Assembly (NCBI RefSeq): GCF_008905045.1 | Contig: NZ_VWMY01000019.1 | Coordinates: forward strand, 31,430 to 95,429 | Origin: Streptomyces albicerus | GTDB taxonomy: Bacteria > Actinomycetota > Actinomycetes > Streptomycetales > Streptomycetaceae | Direction: 5' to 3' | Length of the DNA stretch: 64,000 bases | In this document: positions 27,818 to 36,318 of the stretch, one piece after another | Layout: every line of letters starts with the position of its first letter | Numbering within the stretch: the stretch's first letter is position 1 | Made by a program: the position numbers and the translations under genes | The notes under the pieces: generated by a model | The model's input: only the letters and a program-made list of their open reading frames with translations | What the model was told of the DNA's origin: nothing | Database searches by the model: none

Positions 27818-28300
27818 ATGGTGAGTGATGACGAGCTCAAATATCTGCGCCGCTGTGTGGAGTTGGCGACCGAGGCACTGGAGGCCGGCGACGAGCCGTT
27901 CGGCTCGGTGCTGGTGGGTGCGGACGGCACGGTCCTGGCCGAGGACCACAACCGGGTGGCGTCCGGCGACCGCACCCGCCACCCGGAGTTCGAACTGGCG
28001 CGCTGGTCGGCGGCGCACCTGACGCCCGAGGAACGGGCCGCGGCGACCGTCTACACCTCCGGCGAGCACTGTCCGATGTGCGCGGCCGCACACGGCTGGG
28101 TGGGCCTCGGCCGCATCGTGTACGTGGCCTCCTCCGAGCAACTGGGGTCCTGGCTGGCCGAATTGGGGGTCCCCGCTCCCCCGGTCCGTACGCTGCCGAT
28201 CCAGGAGGTGGCGCCCGGCGTGCGCGTCGAGGGTCCGATCCCCGAGTTGGCCGACGAGGTGCGGGCCCTGCACCGGCGCTTCCATCACGCGGCTGGATAG
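27818..28300 (+). CDS. Nucleoside/guanine deaminase-like (cytidine deaminase superfamily)
   Basis: A 160-residue zinc deaminase of the CDA/dCMP/TadA fold. The catalytic module is HPEFELARW (with the proton-shuttling Glu; the second residue is Pro rather than Ala) and SGEHCPMCAAAHGW, whose two cysteines and the earlier His hold zinc. The N-terminal CVELATEALEAGDEPFGSVLV resembles guanine deaminase and TadA relatives. It acts in the cytosol on a base or nucleoside. The 3' end overlaps the convergent SDR gene by 16 bases. Confidence 0.85.
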   Translation: MVSDDELKYLRRCVELATEALEAGDEPFGSVLVGADGTVLAEDHNRVASGDRTRHPEFELARWSAAHLTPEERAAATVYTSGEHCPMCAAAHGWVGLGRIVYVASSEQLGSWLAELGVPAPPVRTLPIQEVAPGVRVEGPIPELADEVRALHRRFHHAAG

Positions 28301-29238
28301 GCCCCCTTGCCGGCGACCAGCCGTTCGGCCTCCTCCCAGAGCTCGGCCTCGCGGGCGGGGTCGTACGACGCCGGTGCGGACCGGACGGGACGGCCGCGGT
28401 CGAGATAGCTCCCGGACGGAGCGGCCGGCGCGCCGACGGCCACCTCGGCGAGCTTGCGGCCCGACGCACGGGGGTTGGTCGAGCTCGGATGGACGCGGGT
28501 GAGGTGCAGCAGGCTGTTCCAGAGGAGACGGCCGAGCGGGCCCGCCTCACGGGCCAGCCCGGTGCCCGGCATCAGTCCGGGGTCATAGGTGTAGACGTCG
28601 ATGCCTTTGGGAGTCCGGCGGTCCAGTTCGTGGGCGAGGTGCACGGTCGCCAGTTTGCTCGCCGCGTACGCGGAGCGGCCGGCCTTGGCGGTGTGCGCGT
28701 CCGGGGTCGTCCAGGGCAGCGCCAGCTCGGCGACCGGTGCGCTGCGCGGCGGCGGAACCAGGCCCCAGCTGTGCCGGAAGTCCCCGAAGTGCGTGCCGCT
28801 GCCGACGAGGACGATACGTCCTGGCGCCGTCAGCCGGTCCATGAGCCGCCGGATCAGCAGATGGTGTCCGAGGACGTTGGTGCCGAAGGTGACCTCGAAG
28901 CCGTCGGCGGTCCGGTCCGTGGCGGTGACGGCCTGCATGCCCGCGTTCGCGACGACGGCACGCAGCGGCGGAAGCTCTCCGGCATCGAGCAACTCCCTTA
29001 CGGTGTCGGCCGCTTGGCGTACGGAGCCGAGCGAGCCGAGGTCGCAGGCGACGCCGCGCACCCGCGGGGAGCCGGTCTCGGCGGCGAGGCGCGCCGCGAG
29101 TCCTACCGGATCGGACCGGACGGCGACCACGAGGTGGAGATCGGGACGCTCGCGCAGGAGGGTCAGGGCGGTGACGCGTCCGAGGCCACGACCCGCGCCG
29201 GTGAGAAGCACGGTTCCGGGAGAGGGGATGGCAGGCAT
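28285..29238 (-). CDS. Short-chain dehydrogenase/reductase (protochlorophyllide-reductase-like SDR)
   Basis: A 317-residue SDR. The cofactor site is TGAGRGLGR, the NAG motif is VANAGMQ, and the catalytic segment has GSGTHFGD then the active YAASK. The length and the tail are typical of the retinol-dehydrogenase or protochlorophyllide-reductase-like group. It is divergent from a TetR gene, with two small inverted repeats between them, so it is probably that regulator's target. The substrate is unknown. The 3' end overlaps the deaminase gene on the other strand. Confidence 0.88.
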   Translation of the reverse strand: MPAIPSPGTVLLTGAGRGLGRVTALTLLRERPDLHLVVAVRSDPVGLAARLAAETGSPRVRGVACDLGSLGSVRQAADTVRELLDAGELPPLRAVVANAGMQAVTATDRTADGFEVTFGTNVLGHHLLIRRLMDRLTAPGRIVLVGSGTHFGDFRHSWGLVPPPRSAPVAELALPWTTPDAHTAKAGRSAYAASKLATVHLAHELDRRTPKGIDVYTYDPGLMPGTGLAREAGPLGRLLWNSLLHLTRVHPSSTNPRASGRKLAEVAVGAPAAPSGSYLDRGRPVRSAPASYDPAREAELWEEAERLVAGKGAYPAA

Positions 29239-29300
29239 GGCTTGCTCCGGCTGTCAGAGGACGTGCGGCACGTACATATGGAGAGCCGATCCATACAGAA

Positions 29301-29334
29301 AATCGGTTCTCGATTCCAAACGGTACTCGATACC
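29301..29334. promoter_or_regulatory. Two adjacent inverted repeats, candidate TetR operators
   Basis: AATCG-5-CGATT at 29301-29315 and GGTA-CTCGA-TACC at 29322-29334 lie in the divergent SDR/TetR region, 40 to 74 bases before the TetR start. The spacing between the two centres is about two helical turns. Confidence 0.45.
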
Positions 29335-29374
29335 ATTACGGATCGGGTACCCCTCAGCCCGATATCCTCGGCGC

Positions 29375-30013
29375 ATGGACAACGGCAAGCCCTTGGGCAG
29401 CGACGACGAGATCCCGCTTCGGGAGCGGAAGCGGCTCCGGACCCGCGCGGCCCTGATCGACGCGGCCATGGGTCTGTTCGCCGAGCACGGCTTCGAGACG
29501 GTCACGGTCAGCGACATCGCGCGCCGCGCCGAGGTCGGCCGCACGACCTTCTTCCGCTACTTCACCGACAAGCAGGAAGTGCTCTTCGCGGACGAGGACC
29601 AGCATCGCGAGGCACTCGTGTCGGCCGTCGACGACGCTGCCGGCGCCGTGGCGCCCATCGGCGACTCGCTGGACCGCGCGCTGAGCGCGGGCCGCGCGGG
29701 GCTGAGCGCACTGGTCGGCAGCATCGCCGAGCACACCAACTGGCTGGCCGAGCGCGAGCGGCTGATCAACGGAGACGCCGCGCTCCTTGCCCGCAGCCTG
29801 GTGAAGCAGCGGGCGTACGCGGCCGCGGTCGTCGACGTGCTGGAGCGCCACGGCGCCGACCGGGAGACCGCCGTGCTCGCGGCGGCCGTGTGCCAGGCCT
29901 GCTACGAGGCGGCCGTCGCGCTCACGGAGGCCGAGCCGGAGCGGCTTCCGGGTGCCCTGGAGGCCGCCTTCGACCGGCTGTCCGCACAAGGCGCGAACGT
30001 ACGGGACGACTGA
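29375..30013 (+). CDS. TetR-family transcriptional regulator
   Basis: A 212-residue TetR protein. The N-terminal helix-turn-helix reads FETVTVSDIARRAEVGRTTFFRYFTDKQE (about residues 41-69), close to the family consensus. The C-terminal ligand domain (residues 75-200) is alpha-helical. ATG 29375 is preceded by divergent operators shared with the SDR gene. The regulator probably represses the SDR and itself. The acyltransferase gene follows 61 bases later and may be co-transcribed. Confidence 0.92.
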   Translation: MDNGKPLGSDDEIPLRERKRLRTRAALIDAAMGLFAEHGFETVTVSDIARRAEVGRTTFFRYFTDKQEVLFADEDQHREALVSAVDDAAGAVAPIGDSLDRALSAGRAGLSALVGSIAEHTNWLAERERLINGDAALLARSLVKQRAYAAAVVDVLERHGADRETAVLAAAVCQACYEAAVALTEAEPERLPGALEAAFDRLSAQGANVRDD

Positions 30014-30074
30014 GCCGTATGGGACGGGGCAGGCGGGAGAGACCGGCTCACCCGCCCCGAGGCCAGGAGATGTG

Positions 30075-31184
30075 GTGTCGCAAGATCTACCAGCCCGCGC
30101 GTCCGCGGCTCTGCGGGAACGCCTGCCCGAAACACGGGCCAAACCGGCGTCCCCGCGCAGGGACCCGTACTTCGACAACGCGAAGTACCTCACCATCGTG
30201 CTGGTGGCCTGCGGTCACGCCTGGGAGCCGCTGACCCACGGGAGCAGGGCCGCGACGGCGGCGTATCTCACCGTCTACGCCTTCCACATGCCCGCGTTCG
30301 CGCTCATCTCCGGCTATTTCTCCCGGAGTTTCGACATGGCGCCGGGTCGGGTGCGCCGGCTGCTGACGAGTGTCGTCGTGCCGTACCTCGTCTTCGAGAC
30401 CGCGTACACGCTCTTCTACCGCTGGGCGCAGGACGATCCGGGCTATCCGCTGAGCCTGCTGGATCCCTGGTACGTGATGTGGTTCCTGGTCGCGCTCTTC
30501 ATCTGGCGGCTGACCACTCCGATCTGGCTGGCACTGCGCCACCCGGTGCCGGTCGCGCTGGGTTTCGCCGTACTGGCCGCCGTGTCACCGGACCTGGGCG
30601 GGGACATCTCGATCCAACGCACCCTGGGATTCCTGCCGTTCTTCGTGCTCGGACTGACGCTGCGGGCCGAGCACTTCGATCGGCTGCGCACGCGCCGCGT
30701 ACGGCTGCTGGCGCTGCCGGTGGGTGCTACGGCGCTGGGGGCGGCGTACGCGGTGGCGCCCTGGTTCGGTGCCGGGTGGCTCTACCACCGGGGCAGCGTC
30801 ACGGGCCAGGGCGTGCCGAACTGGGTGGGGCTGGTCTCCACCCCCGCGTTGTTCTGTCTCGCACTGGTCCTGACCGCCTGCTTCCTGGCATGGGTACCGG
30901 GACGTCAGCTGTGGTGCACGGCTCTGGGCGCGGGGACGATGTACGGGTACCTGCTGCACGGCTTCGTCATCAAGGCGTCCCGCTTCTGGGACTGGTACGA
31001 CCACCCGTGGCTGCACACCCCACCGGGCGCACTGGCCGTCACGGCGGCCGCCGTGGGGCTCATCACGGTGCTGTGCTCGGGCCCGGTCCGCTCCGTGTTC
31101 CGGTTCGTCGTCGAGCCGCGCATGGCCTGGATGTTCAGCCGCCGTGGCGAGAACGCCACGACTGACGGGCGACCATCGGGCTAG
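30075..31184 (+). CDS. Acyltransferase-3-like integral membrane protein
   Basis: A 369-residue protein with about ten hydrophobic helices and a cytoplasmic N-terminus. The first helix begins YFDNAKYLTIVLVACGHAWEPL, which carries the conserved AT3 histidine, and FHMPAFALISGYFSR follows, typical of acyltransferase 3 (fucose 4-O-acetyltransferase type). YLLHGFVIK closes the domain. Such proteins O-acylate sugars or antibiotics at the membrane. The start is one of two neighbouring GTG codons (30072 or 30075) after AGGAGA. The acceptor is unknown. Confidence 0.85.
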   Translation: MSQDLPARASAALRERLPETRAKPASPRRDPYFDNAKYLTIVLVACGHAWEPLTHGSRAATAAYLTVYAFHMPAFALISGYFSRSFDMAPGRVRRLLTSVVVPYLVFETAYTLFYRWAQDDPGYPLSLLDPWYVMWFLVALFIWRLTTPIWLALRHPVPVALGFAVLAAVSPDLGGDISIQRTLGFLPFFVLGLTLRAEHFDRLRTRRVRLLALPVGATALGAAYAVAPWFGAGWLYHRGSVTGQGVPNWVGLVSTPALFCLALVLTACFLAWVPGRQLWCTALGAGTMYGYLLHGFVIKASRFWDWYDHPWLHTPPGALAVTAAAVGLITVLCSGPVRSVFRFVVEPRMAWMFSRRGENATTDGRPSG

Positions 31185-31256
31185 GCCTGGGCCAGGCGGT
31201 ATAGGCCGGTCATGCATCGATCACCTGCCGGTGATCTCACCCGCTCACAACGACCG

Positions 31257-31688
31257 TCACCGACCGACGACTTCGGACTCGGTGTCGGTGTCGGCGACGC
31301 GCTCGTCGAAACGGCTACGGGCGGTCTCGATCTCGTGGAGGTACCGGCGCGTCCACGCGCACATGGCGTCGACCGTGCCGAGCAGCGCCTCGCCCGCTTC
31401 GGTCAGGCGATACTCGACGCGCGGCGGCACGGTGGCATGCACCTTGCGGTGCACGACGCCGTCGCGTTCGAGGCCCCGCAGGGTCTGGGTGAGCATCTTG
31501 TGGCTGATGCCGTCCACCGCGTTCCTCAGTTCGGTGAAACGCAGCGTCCGGTCGTCCAGGGCGTTGATGATCAGCAGCGCCCACTTGTTGGCCACGCCCC
31601 CGAAGATCTCACGGGCCAGCGAGTCGGCGCGCGTCACATCAGCGTTGTCGGGGTAGTCGGGATCGTGCCTGATCTGCTTGGTCACCAT
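31257..31688 (-). CDS. HxlR-family transcriptional regulator
   Basis: A 143-residue winged-helix protein. The HxlR domain runs KWALLIINALDDRTLRFTEL, then GISHKMLTQTLRGLERDGVVHR, and the wing VPPRVEYRLTEAGEALL. HxlR proteins often sense aldehydes or oxidative stress. It is divergent from the alpha/beta-hydrolase gene across 75 to 108 bases. That gap has an inverted repeat (ACTTCCTTAC at 31735-31744 with GTAACCGGAAGT at 31754-31765) that I take as its operator. It probably controls the hydrolase. Confidence 0.9.
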   Translation of the reverse strand: MVTKQIRHDPDYPDNADVTRADSLAREIFGGVANKWALLIINALDDRTLRFTELRNAVDGISHKMLTQTLRGLERDGVVHRKVHATVPPRVEYRLTEAGEALLGTVDAMCAWTRRYLHEIETARSRFDERVADTDTESEVVGR

Positions 31689-31796
31689 GAGGTTCTCCTC
31701 TCACCAAAAAGTGCGTTCTTCCTGCATGGAGCCTACTTCCTTACGGTGACAGAGTAACCGGAAGTGACCACTTCGAGCAGAGCAGGGACAACCCGC

Positions 31797-32906
31797 ATGT
31801 ACGTGCACGACCATCTCGGACGTCCGCTGGCCTCGGCGCGCCTGTCCGTGAAGGGCACCAGGCTCCACTACCGCACAGGAGGCCAGGGAGAGCCCGTGGT
31901 CCTGCTCCACGGCGCGCCGAAGACGAGCTACCACTGGCGGGACGTCGTTCCGCACCTGACGCCCCACCACACGGTGATCACTCCCGACCTGCGGGGGCTC
32001 GGCGATTCCGCCCCGGCCGCCGGGGGCTTCGACACGGCGACGCTCGCGGACGACATCGCCGAGCTGATGAGCGGGCTCGGCTTCGACTCCTACCGTGTCG
32101 TCGGCGAGGACTGGGGCGCCTGCGTCGCCTATCAGCTCGCGGCCCGCCACCCCGGTCGGGTGCGGCAACTGGTCTACCAGGAGGCCTACTTGGCGGGCTT
32201 CGGCTGGGAGGAGATGACCCACCTCGACGCGGAGCGAGTGGCCGCCGGGGAGTGGATCTACCACATCGGCTTCTTCTTCCAGCCGGATGTCCCCGAGATG
32301 CTCATCACGGGGCGCGAGCGGCAGTTCATCGACCACTGGATGTCCCAGGAGGCCCACAACGTCGACGCGCTCTCCTCCGACTTCCTGGACGAATACGTCC
32401 GGTGCTGCACGATGCCCGGCCGCCTGCGGGCGATGCTGTCCATCTACCGCGCCTCTCTCGAGGACGCCGAACTCAACCGCGCCGCCGCCCGCACCCCGCT
32501 GCCGATGCCCGTCCTCGCGGTCGGCGGGAGGTACGCCATGGGCGGCGATCCGGCCCGGCAGATGCGCGAGGTGGCCACCGACGTGCGCGAGGTTCTGCTC
32601 GACGCGGGGCATCACCCCGCCCAGGAAACACCGCGCGAGACGGCCGAGGCCTACTTGGAGTTCTTCACCGGCGAGCTCGCTGACAGGCGGAGCCCCGCCT
32701 CTGGAGGCGAGGGCGGGCCCGGCAGCCGTCGTAGGGTGACCGTTCATGGATCACGTGATACTGCGCCCGGTGGCCGAGGACGACCTGACCGTGATGGAGC
32801 GGTTCCTGGCCGACCCCGAGGAATCCTCGCCCTTCCAGTGGTTCGGCTGGTGGGACACCGGACGCTGGCGGCGGCAGTGGGCCGAAACCGGCCTGATCAC
32901 CGATGA
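31797..32906 (+). CDS. Alpha/beta hydrolase (epoxide hydrolase-like) with aberrant C-terminal extension
   Basis: The core is a normal hydrolase: oxyanion HGAPKTSYHWRD, nucleophile elbow VVGEDWGACVAYQLA (Asp as in epoxide or dehalogenase-type enzymes), and the late LLDAGHHPAQETP histidine. ATG 31797 follows AGGGA; GTG 31764 is an alternative. The conserved fold ends near base 32680 (YLEFFTGEL). After that the frame stays open through an arginine-rich tail for about 75 codons and overlaps the next gene by 161 bases. I think the natural stop was lost or a frameshift occurred near 32680-32700, where a GC-rich imperfect hairpin lies. The enzyme may still be active. Confidence 0.75.
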   Translation: MYVHDHLGRPLASARLSVKGTRLHYRTGGQGEPVVLLHGAPKTSYHWRDVVPHLTPHHTVITPDLRGLGDSAPAAGGFDTATLADDIAELMSGLGFDSYRVVGEDWGACVAYQLAARHPGRVRQLVYQEAYLAGFGWEEMTHLDAERVAAGEWIYHIGFFFQPDVPEMLITGRERQFIDHWMSQEAHNVDALSSDFLDEYVRCCTMPGRLRAMLSIYRASLEDAELNRAAARTPLPMPVLAVGGRYAMGGDPARQMREVATDVREVLLDAGHHPAQETPRETAEAYLEFFTGELADRRSPASGGEGGPGSRRRVTVHGSRDTAPGGRGRPDRDGAVPGRPRGILALPVVRLVGHRTLAAAVGRNRPDHR

Positions 32907-33270
32907 GGCGGGCCATCTGATCGTGGCGCGCGACGGGGAAGCGCTGGGGTTCGTGGCCTGGCGGAAAGTCGCCGCCACGCGGAACTCGTACTACTGGAAC
33001 ATCGGTATCGCCCTGCTCAGCAAGGCCCGTGGCAAGGGCGTGGGCACGCGGGCACAGCGGCTGCTGGTCGAGTACCTGTTCGCGCACACGCAGGTGGTAC
33101 GGATCGAGGCGGACACCGACGTGGACAACATCGCCGAGCAACGGGCCCTGGAGAAGGCCGGGTTCACGCGCGAAGGCGTGCTGCGGAGCGTGGTTTTCCG
33201 CGACGGGCGGTGGCGGGACGGGGTGCGGTACAGCATTTTGCGCGACGAGGCTGCCCCGGCCGGCCGCTGA
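32746..33270 (+). CDS. GNAT-family N-acetyltransferase
   Basis: A 174-residue acetyltransferase of the RimJ/RimL type. It starts MDHVILRPVAEDDL, has the acetyl-CoA loop as SKARGKGVGTRAQRLL, and ends with the NIAEQRALEKAGFTREGVLRS region typical of this branch. It transfers acetyl from acetyl-CoA to an amine, usually a protein N-terminus or small molecule. It lies inside the aberrant 3' extension of the hydrolase frame, but its own coding character is convincing. A perfect terminator follows at 33320-33356. Confidence 0.9.
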   Translation: MDHVILRPVAEDDLTVMERFLADPEESSPFQWFGWWDTGRWRRQWAETGLITDEAGHLIVARDGEALGFVAWRKVAATRNSYYWNIGIALLSKARGKGVGTRAQRLLVEYLFAHTQVVRIEADTDVDNIAEQRALEKAGFTREGVLRSVVFRDGRWRDGVRYSILRDEAAPAGR

Positions 33271-33319
33271 GCGTCCGCTCGTGACAGGGCCGTGCGGACT
33301 CGCGACGGAGCCGTACGGA

Positions 33320-33356
33320 GCAGACCCCACCGGTTGGTGTGCCCGGTGGGGTCTGC
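33320..33356 (+). terminator. Terminator after the GNAT gene
   Basis: Perfect 14-base arms at 33320-33333 and 33343-33356 with a nine-base loop, 50 bases after the GNAT stop. The rest of the 319-base gap to the chaplin stop holds a direct repeat of GCTCGATCACGGGCC (33481-33495, 33505-33519) and no gene that I can support. Confidence 0.7.
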
Positions 33357-33589
33357 CGTCCTCGGAGGTGTCACTCGGCTGCTCGTCGACGGAGCGCTGG
33401 GGCGGTCGGCGCATCGCCGAGGAGGCTGTCCGCGCAGGAGCGTGTGCTCGGCTCAGCGCAAGCCCATGCGCTGGGTCGGCGCTCGATCACGGGCCTCCGA
33501 CAGCGCTCGATCACGGGCCGGGGCGGCGGAAGAGCGCGAGTTCGGTCCCACGCCCGACGCGAACTCGGCCGATGGACCACAGGCTCGGG

Positions 33590-34339
33590 TCAGCGGCCGT
33601 CTGTGGGCTCGGACCGACCCGTGCCCGTGCGCTCGGACCGGCCCATGCCCGTCCTCTCACGCTCGGACCGGCGCACGGCAGCGGGCCGGAAACGCCGGTA
33701 CAGCGCGGCCCCGCCCAGCAGCAGGGCGGCGCTCGCGGCGACCGCCGGTGCCGTCAGGTCCGTGCCGGTGTGGGCGAGGGACGCCCCGGGCCCGGGCTGC
33801 GGCGTCTGCGGGCCCGTCGACTCCGCCGGCTTCTTCGGCGGCGAGGACGGCTTCGGGGCGGGAGGCGTGGCCGGGTGGTGGGGTCGGCCCTCGGACGTGT
33901 TCGTGGACTCGTTGCCGACGGCGGCGTTGCCGATACCGACGACGCTGACCGAGTTGCCGGAGACGTTCACGGGGAGCCGGGCCGGGAGCTGTACGCCGTT
34001 GCCGGAGAGCACGCCCGGTGAATCCTTTCCGCGCCCGTCGGCGGCGGCACCGGCGTGCCCCTTCCGGGCGCCTCCGTTGCTGCCGCCGGCCTTGCTGCCG
34101 CCCTCGTTGGCGCAGCTGTTGCCGGTCGCGGGGTTGAGGAGCCCGGCCACATTCACGGTGTTCCCGCACACGTTCACCGGAACGTGCACCGGGAACTGGA
34201 CCGTGTTGCCGGAGATCAGCCCGGGCGAGTCCGCTGTGGCGCCGTCCGCCGCGGAGTCCGCGTACACCGGCATCGTCACGGCCACGGCGCCGGAGGCGGC
34301 GGCCGCGATGATCAAACCATTTCGGGTAACCCGTCTCAT
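33590..34339 (-). CDS. Long chaplin with LAxTG sorting signal; second domain lacks cysteines
   Basis: A 249-residue long chaplin. The signal peptide is residues 1-27. Chaplin domain 1 (about 38-78) has the paired Cys58 and Cys76, and domain 2 (about 107-147) keeps the amyloid pattern but has Ser127 and Ser145 in their place. A proline-rich linker (152-185) leads to the sortase motif LAHTG (188-192), a hydrophobic helix and a basic tail. Long chaplins are anchored to the wall and coat aerial hyphae together with short chaplins. The tail after the membrane helix carries repeats of RSE-R/P-TG, unusual for chaplins. ATG 34339 follows GGGAA. A hairpin (34374-34381/34394-34401) lies upstream. Confidence 0.88.
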   Translation of the reverse strand: MRRVTRNGLIIAAAASGAVAVTMPVYADSAADGATADSPGLISGNTVQFPVHVPVNVCGNTVNVAGLLNPATGNSCANEGGSKAGGSNGGARKGHAGAAADGRGKDSPGVLSGNGVQLPARLPVNVSGNSVSVVGIGNAAVGNESTNTSEGRPHHPATPPAPKPSSPPKKPAESTGPQTPQPGPGASLAHTGTDLTAPAVAASAALLLGGAALYRRFRPAAVRRSERERTGMGRSERTGTGRSEPTDGR

Positions 34340-34453
34340 AGGTTCCCTGCCTTCCAGACATGGTCGCGGGCACTCGCCCGCACCGGTTAAAACGCGGGCG
34401 AACCATGCGAGTTATGGCTTATCGGCCTTTCACTCCATCGAGCGGCATGCTTA

Positions 34454-34489
34454 TCGAACTGTTCGCTCCGGTCGAACCGTTCGCTCCGG
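34454..34489. repeat. Tandem 18-bp direct repeat
   Basis: Two adjacent copies, 34454-34471 and 34472-34489, differ at one base. They lie in the 313-base divergent region between the chaplin and the protease gene, 164 bases before the latter. The 18-base period is just under two helical turns, so they could be paired binding sites for a regulator. Confidence 0.45.
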
Positions 34490-34652
34490 CACCGCGGCGC
34501 GGGACGCGCGGCACGCCGGATGCCACACGCGGGCGCGCAGGGTAAGCCCTCCGCGGCCGGTCCGCTCGCCGAGAGGCGTGGTCGGGGGTGCCCCCTTATC
34601 GTGATCGAGGGGGAATCCCCGGCGGTGGCCGGGGCGTCCCGGGAGGCCTGTC

Positions 34653-36215
34653 ATGCTGTCCACGCACCAACGCCTCGCGTTCTCCGGCGCCGTGACGCTG
34701 GCCCTGCTGGGAGCCGGGCTGCCGTCGACGACCGTGGCGACCGCCGACCGTCCCGACCTCTCCCGCTTCTACGACCAGAAGATCAAGTGGTCCGCCTGTG
34801 AGGGCGACGGCCTGCCCAAGGACCTGCAGTGCGGGAAAGTGACCGTCCCACTCGACTACGCGAAGCCCGCCGACGGGACACTCGACCTGGCCATGGCCCG
34901 CTTCAGGGCCACGGGGAAATCCAGAGGTTCGGTGCTCCTGAACTTCGGCGGACCCGGCGGGCCGGGAGTCAGTGAACTCATGGCCGGCGGCAAGGACTTC
35001 ATGGGGCTGACGGAGGGCTACGACGTGGTGACCTTCGATCCGCGCGGCGTCGGCAGAAGCTCACCGGTCACCTGCGGCGAGGGCGCCGACGAGGCCTTCG
35101 GCGCGGCGGACCCCGACGCGGCCGACAGCAACGATCCGCGGGCCGATCTCGACGTGCTGCGGAAGGCCGCCGCCGAGTGCGCCAAGCACTCCGGGCCCGT
35201 ACTGCCGCACATCGGCACGGTCAACACCTCGCGCGACCTCGACGTGATGCGCGCGGCCCTCGGTGACAAGAAGCTCAACTACCTCGGTTTCTCCTACGGA
35301 ACGCGGCTGGGCGCCGTGTACGCGGCCCAATTCCCCAAGAAGACGGGCCGGTTGGTGCTCGACGGTGTGGACACCCTCACCGAACCGATGAGCAAACAGG
35401 GCATCGTCGGCGCCGAGGGCCAGCAGACTGCACTCGAGGACTTCATCAACTGGTGCACCGAGGACATCAATTGCGCGTTCGGGCAGGATCCGCGCTCGGC
35501 CCGGGAGGACGTGGTCCAGCTGGTCGACTCGCTCGACGAGAACCCGGTGCCCACGGACTTCGGCGAACAGTTCTCCGGCCAGGACCTGGTGGGCGCCATA
35601 GGCCAGGCCCTCTACAGCAAGGAGCTGTGGCCGACCCTGTCGCGGGCTCTCACCTCGCTGGTCCAGGACGGCGACACCCGCGGCATCATGCAGTTCTCCA
35701 CCGGCGGCCTCACGGTCCGCGGCGAAGGCGGGCTCGCCCGGGACGGGGGCCTCGTCGACGAGGGCGACATCCCGGCCGACAACCTCCCGGCCGCGCTGAT
35801 GGCCATCAACTGCGCCGACGACCCCGACCGGCCCACCGCCGACCAGATCACCGAGAACCTCGACAGGCTGCGCGCCGAATACGAGGAGGCGTCCCCGGTC
35901 TTCGGCCAGTACCGGCTCACCCAGGTCCTCATGTGCTACGGCCGCCCCAAGGGCACCACGTACATCCGCGAGCACGTACGGGACGTCGACACCCCGAAGA
36001 TGCTCCTCGTCGGCACCCGCGGCGACCCCGCGACCCCGTACCGCTGGACCATGGAGACGGCGAAACGGCTCGGCTCGTCGGCCGTGGTCCTGGACAACAG
36101 GGGCGAGGGCCACACCGGGTACGCGTCCTCGAAGTGCGTACACCGGAAGGTCGACGACTTCCTGCTGTACGGGTCGCTGCCAGCCGACGGGAGCTCCTGC
36201 GGCGCGGAGGAGTGA
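34653..36215 (+). CDS. Secreted tripeptidyl aminopeptidase-like serine peptidase (S33)
   Basis: A 520-residue exported alpha/beta hydrolase. An N-terminal signal peptide (about 1-30) is followed by the S33 arrangement: oxyanion region NFGGPGGPG, VTFDPRGVGRSSPVTC, nucleophile Ser in LGFSYGTRLGAVYA, Asp in GTRGDPATPY and His in GEGHTGYASSKC. This is the mycelial tripeptidyl aminopeptidase family, which removes tripeptides from secreted substrates. ATG 34653 follows GGGAGG. Direct repeats upstream may control it. It is divergent from the chaplin gene, so both may respond to development, but that is inference. Confidence 0.9.
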   Translation: MLSTHQRLAFSGAVTLALLGAGLPSTTVATADRPDLSRFYDQKIKWSACEGDGLPKDLQCGKVTVPLDYAKPADGTLDLAMARFRATGKSRGSVLLNFGGPGGPGVSELMAGGKDFMGLTEGYDVVTFDPRGVGRSSPVTCGEGADEAFGAADPDAADSNDPRADLDVLRKAAAECAKHSGPVLPHIGTVNTSRDLDVMRAALGDKKLNYLGFSYGTRLGAVYAAQFPKKTGRLVLDGVDTLTEPMSKQGIVGAEGQQTALEDFINWCTEDINCAFGQDPRSAREDVVQLVDSLDENPVPTDFGEQFSGQDLVGAIGQALYSKELWPTLSRALTSLVQDGDTRGIMQFSTGGLTVRGEGGLARDGGLVDEGDIPADNLPAALMAINCADDPDRPTADQITENLDRLRAEYEEASPVFGQYRLTQVLMCYGRPKGTTYIREHVRDVDTPKMLLVGTRGDPATPYRWTMETAKRLGSSAVVLDNRGEGHTGYASSKCVHRKVDDFLLYGSLPADGSSCGAEE

Positions 36216-36318
36216 GCCCCCTCGCCGGGGCGTGCCGCCCCGGCCACGGCCCTGGCCGAGCGGCCGCGCCACGACGCCGCGGTGCGTTGCCGCAGATCTC
36301 CGGGGAACCCCGAACGGC

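Noticed and set aside
28078..30234. Long rightward frame over the SDR and TetR region
   Set aside because: It overlaps the well-supported SDR on the other strand and the TetR in another frame; its composition is Arg/Gly-rich.
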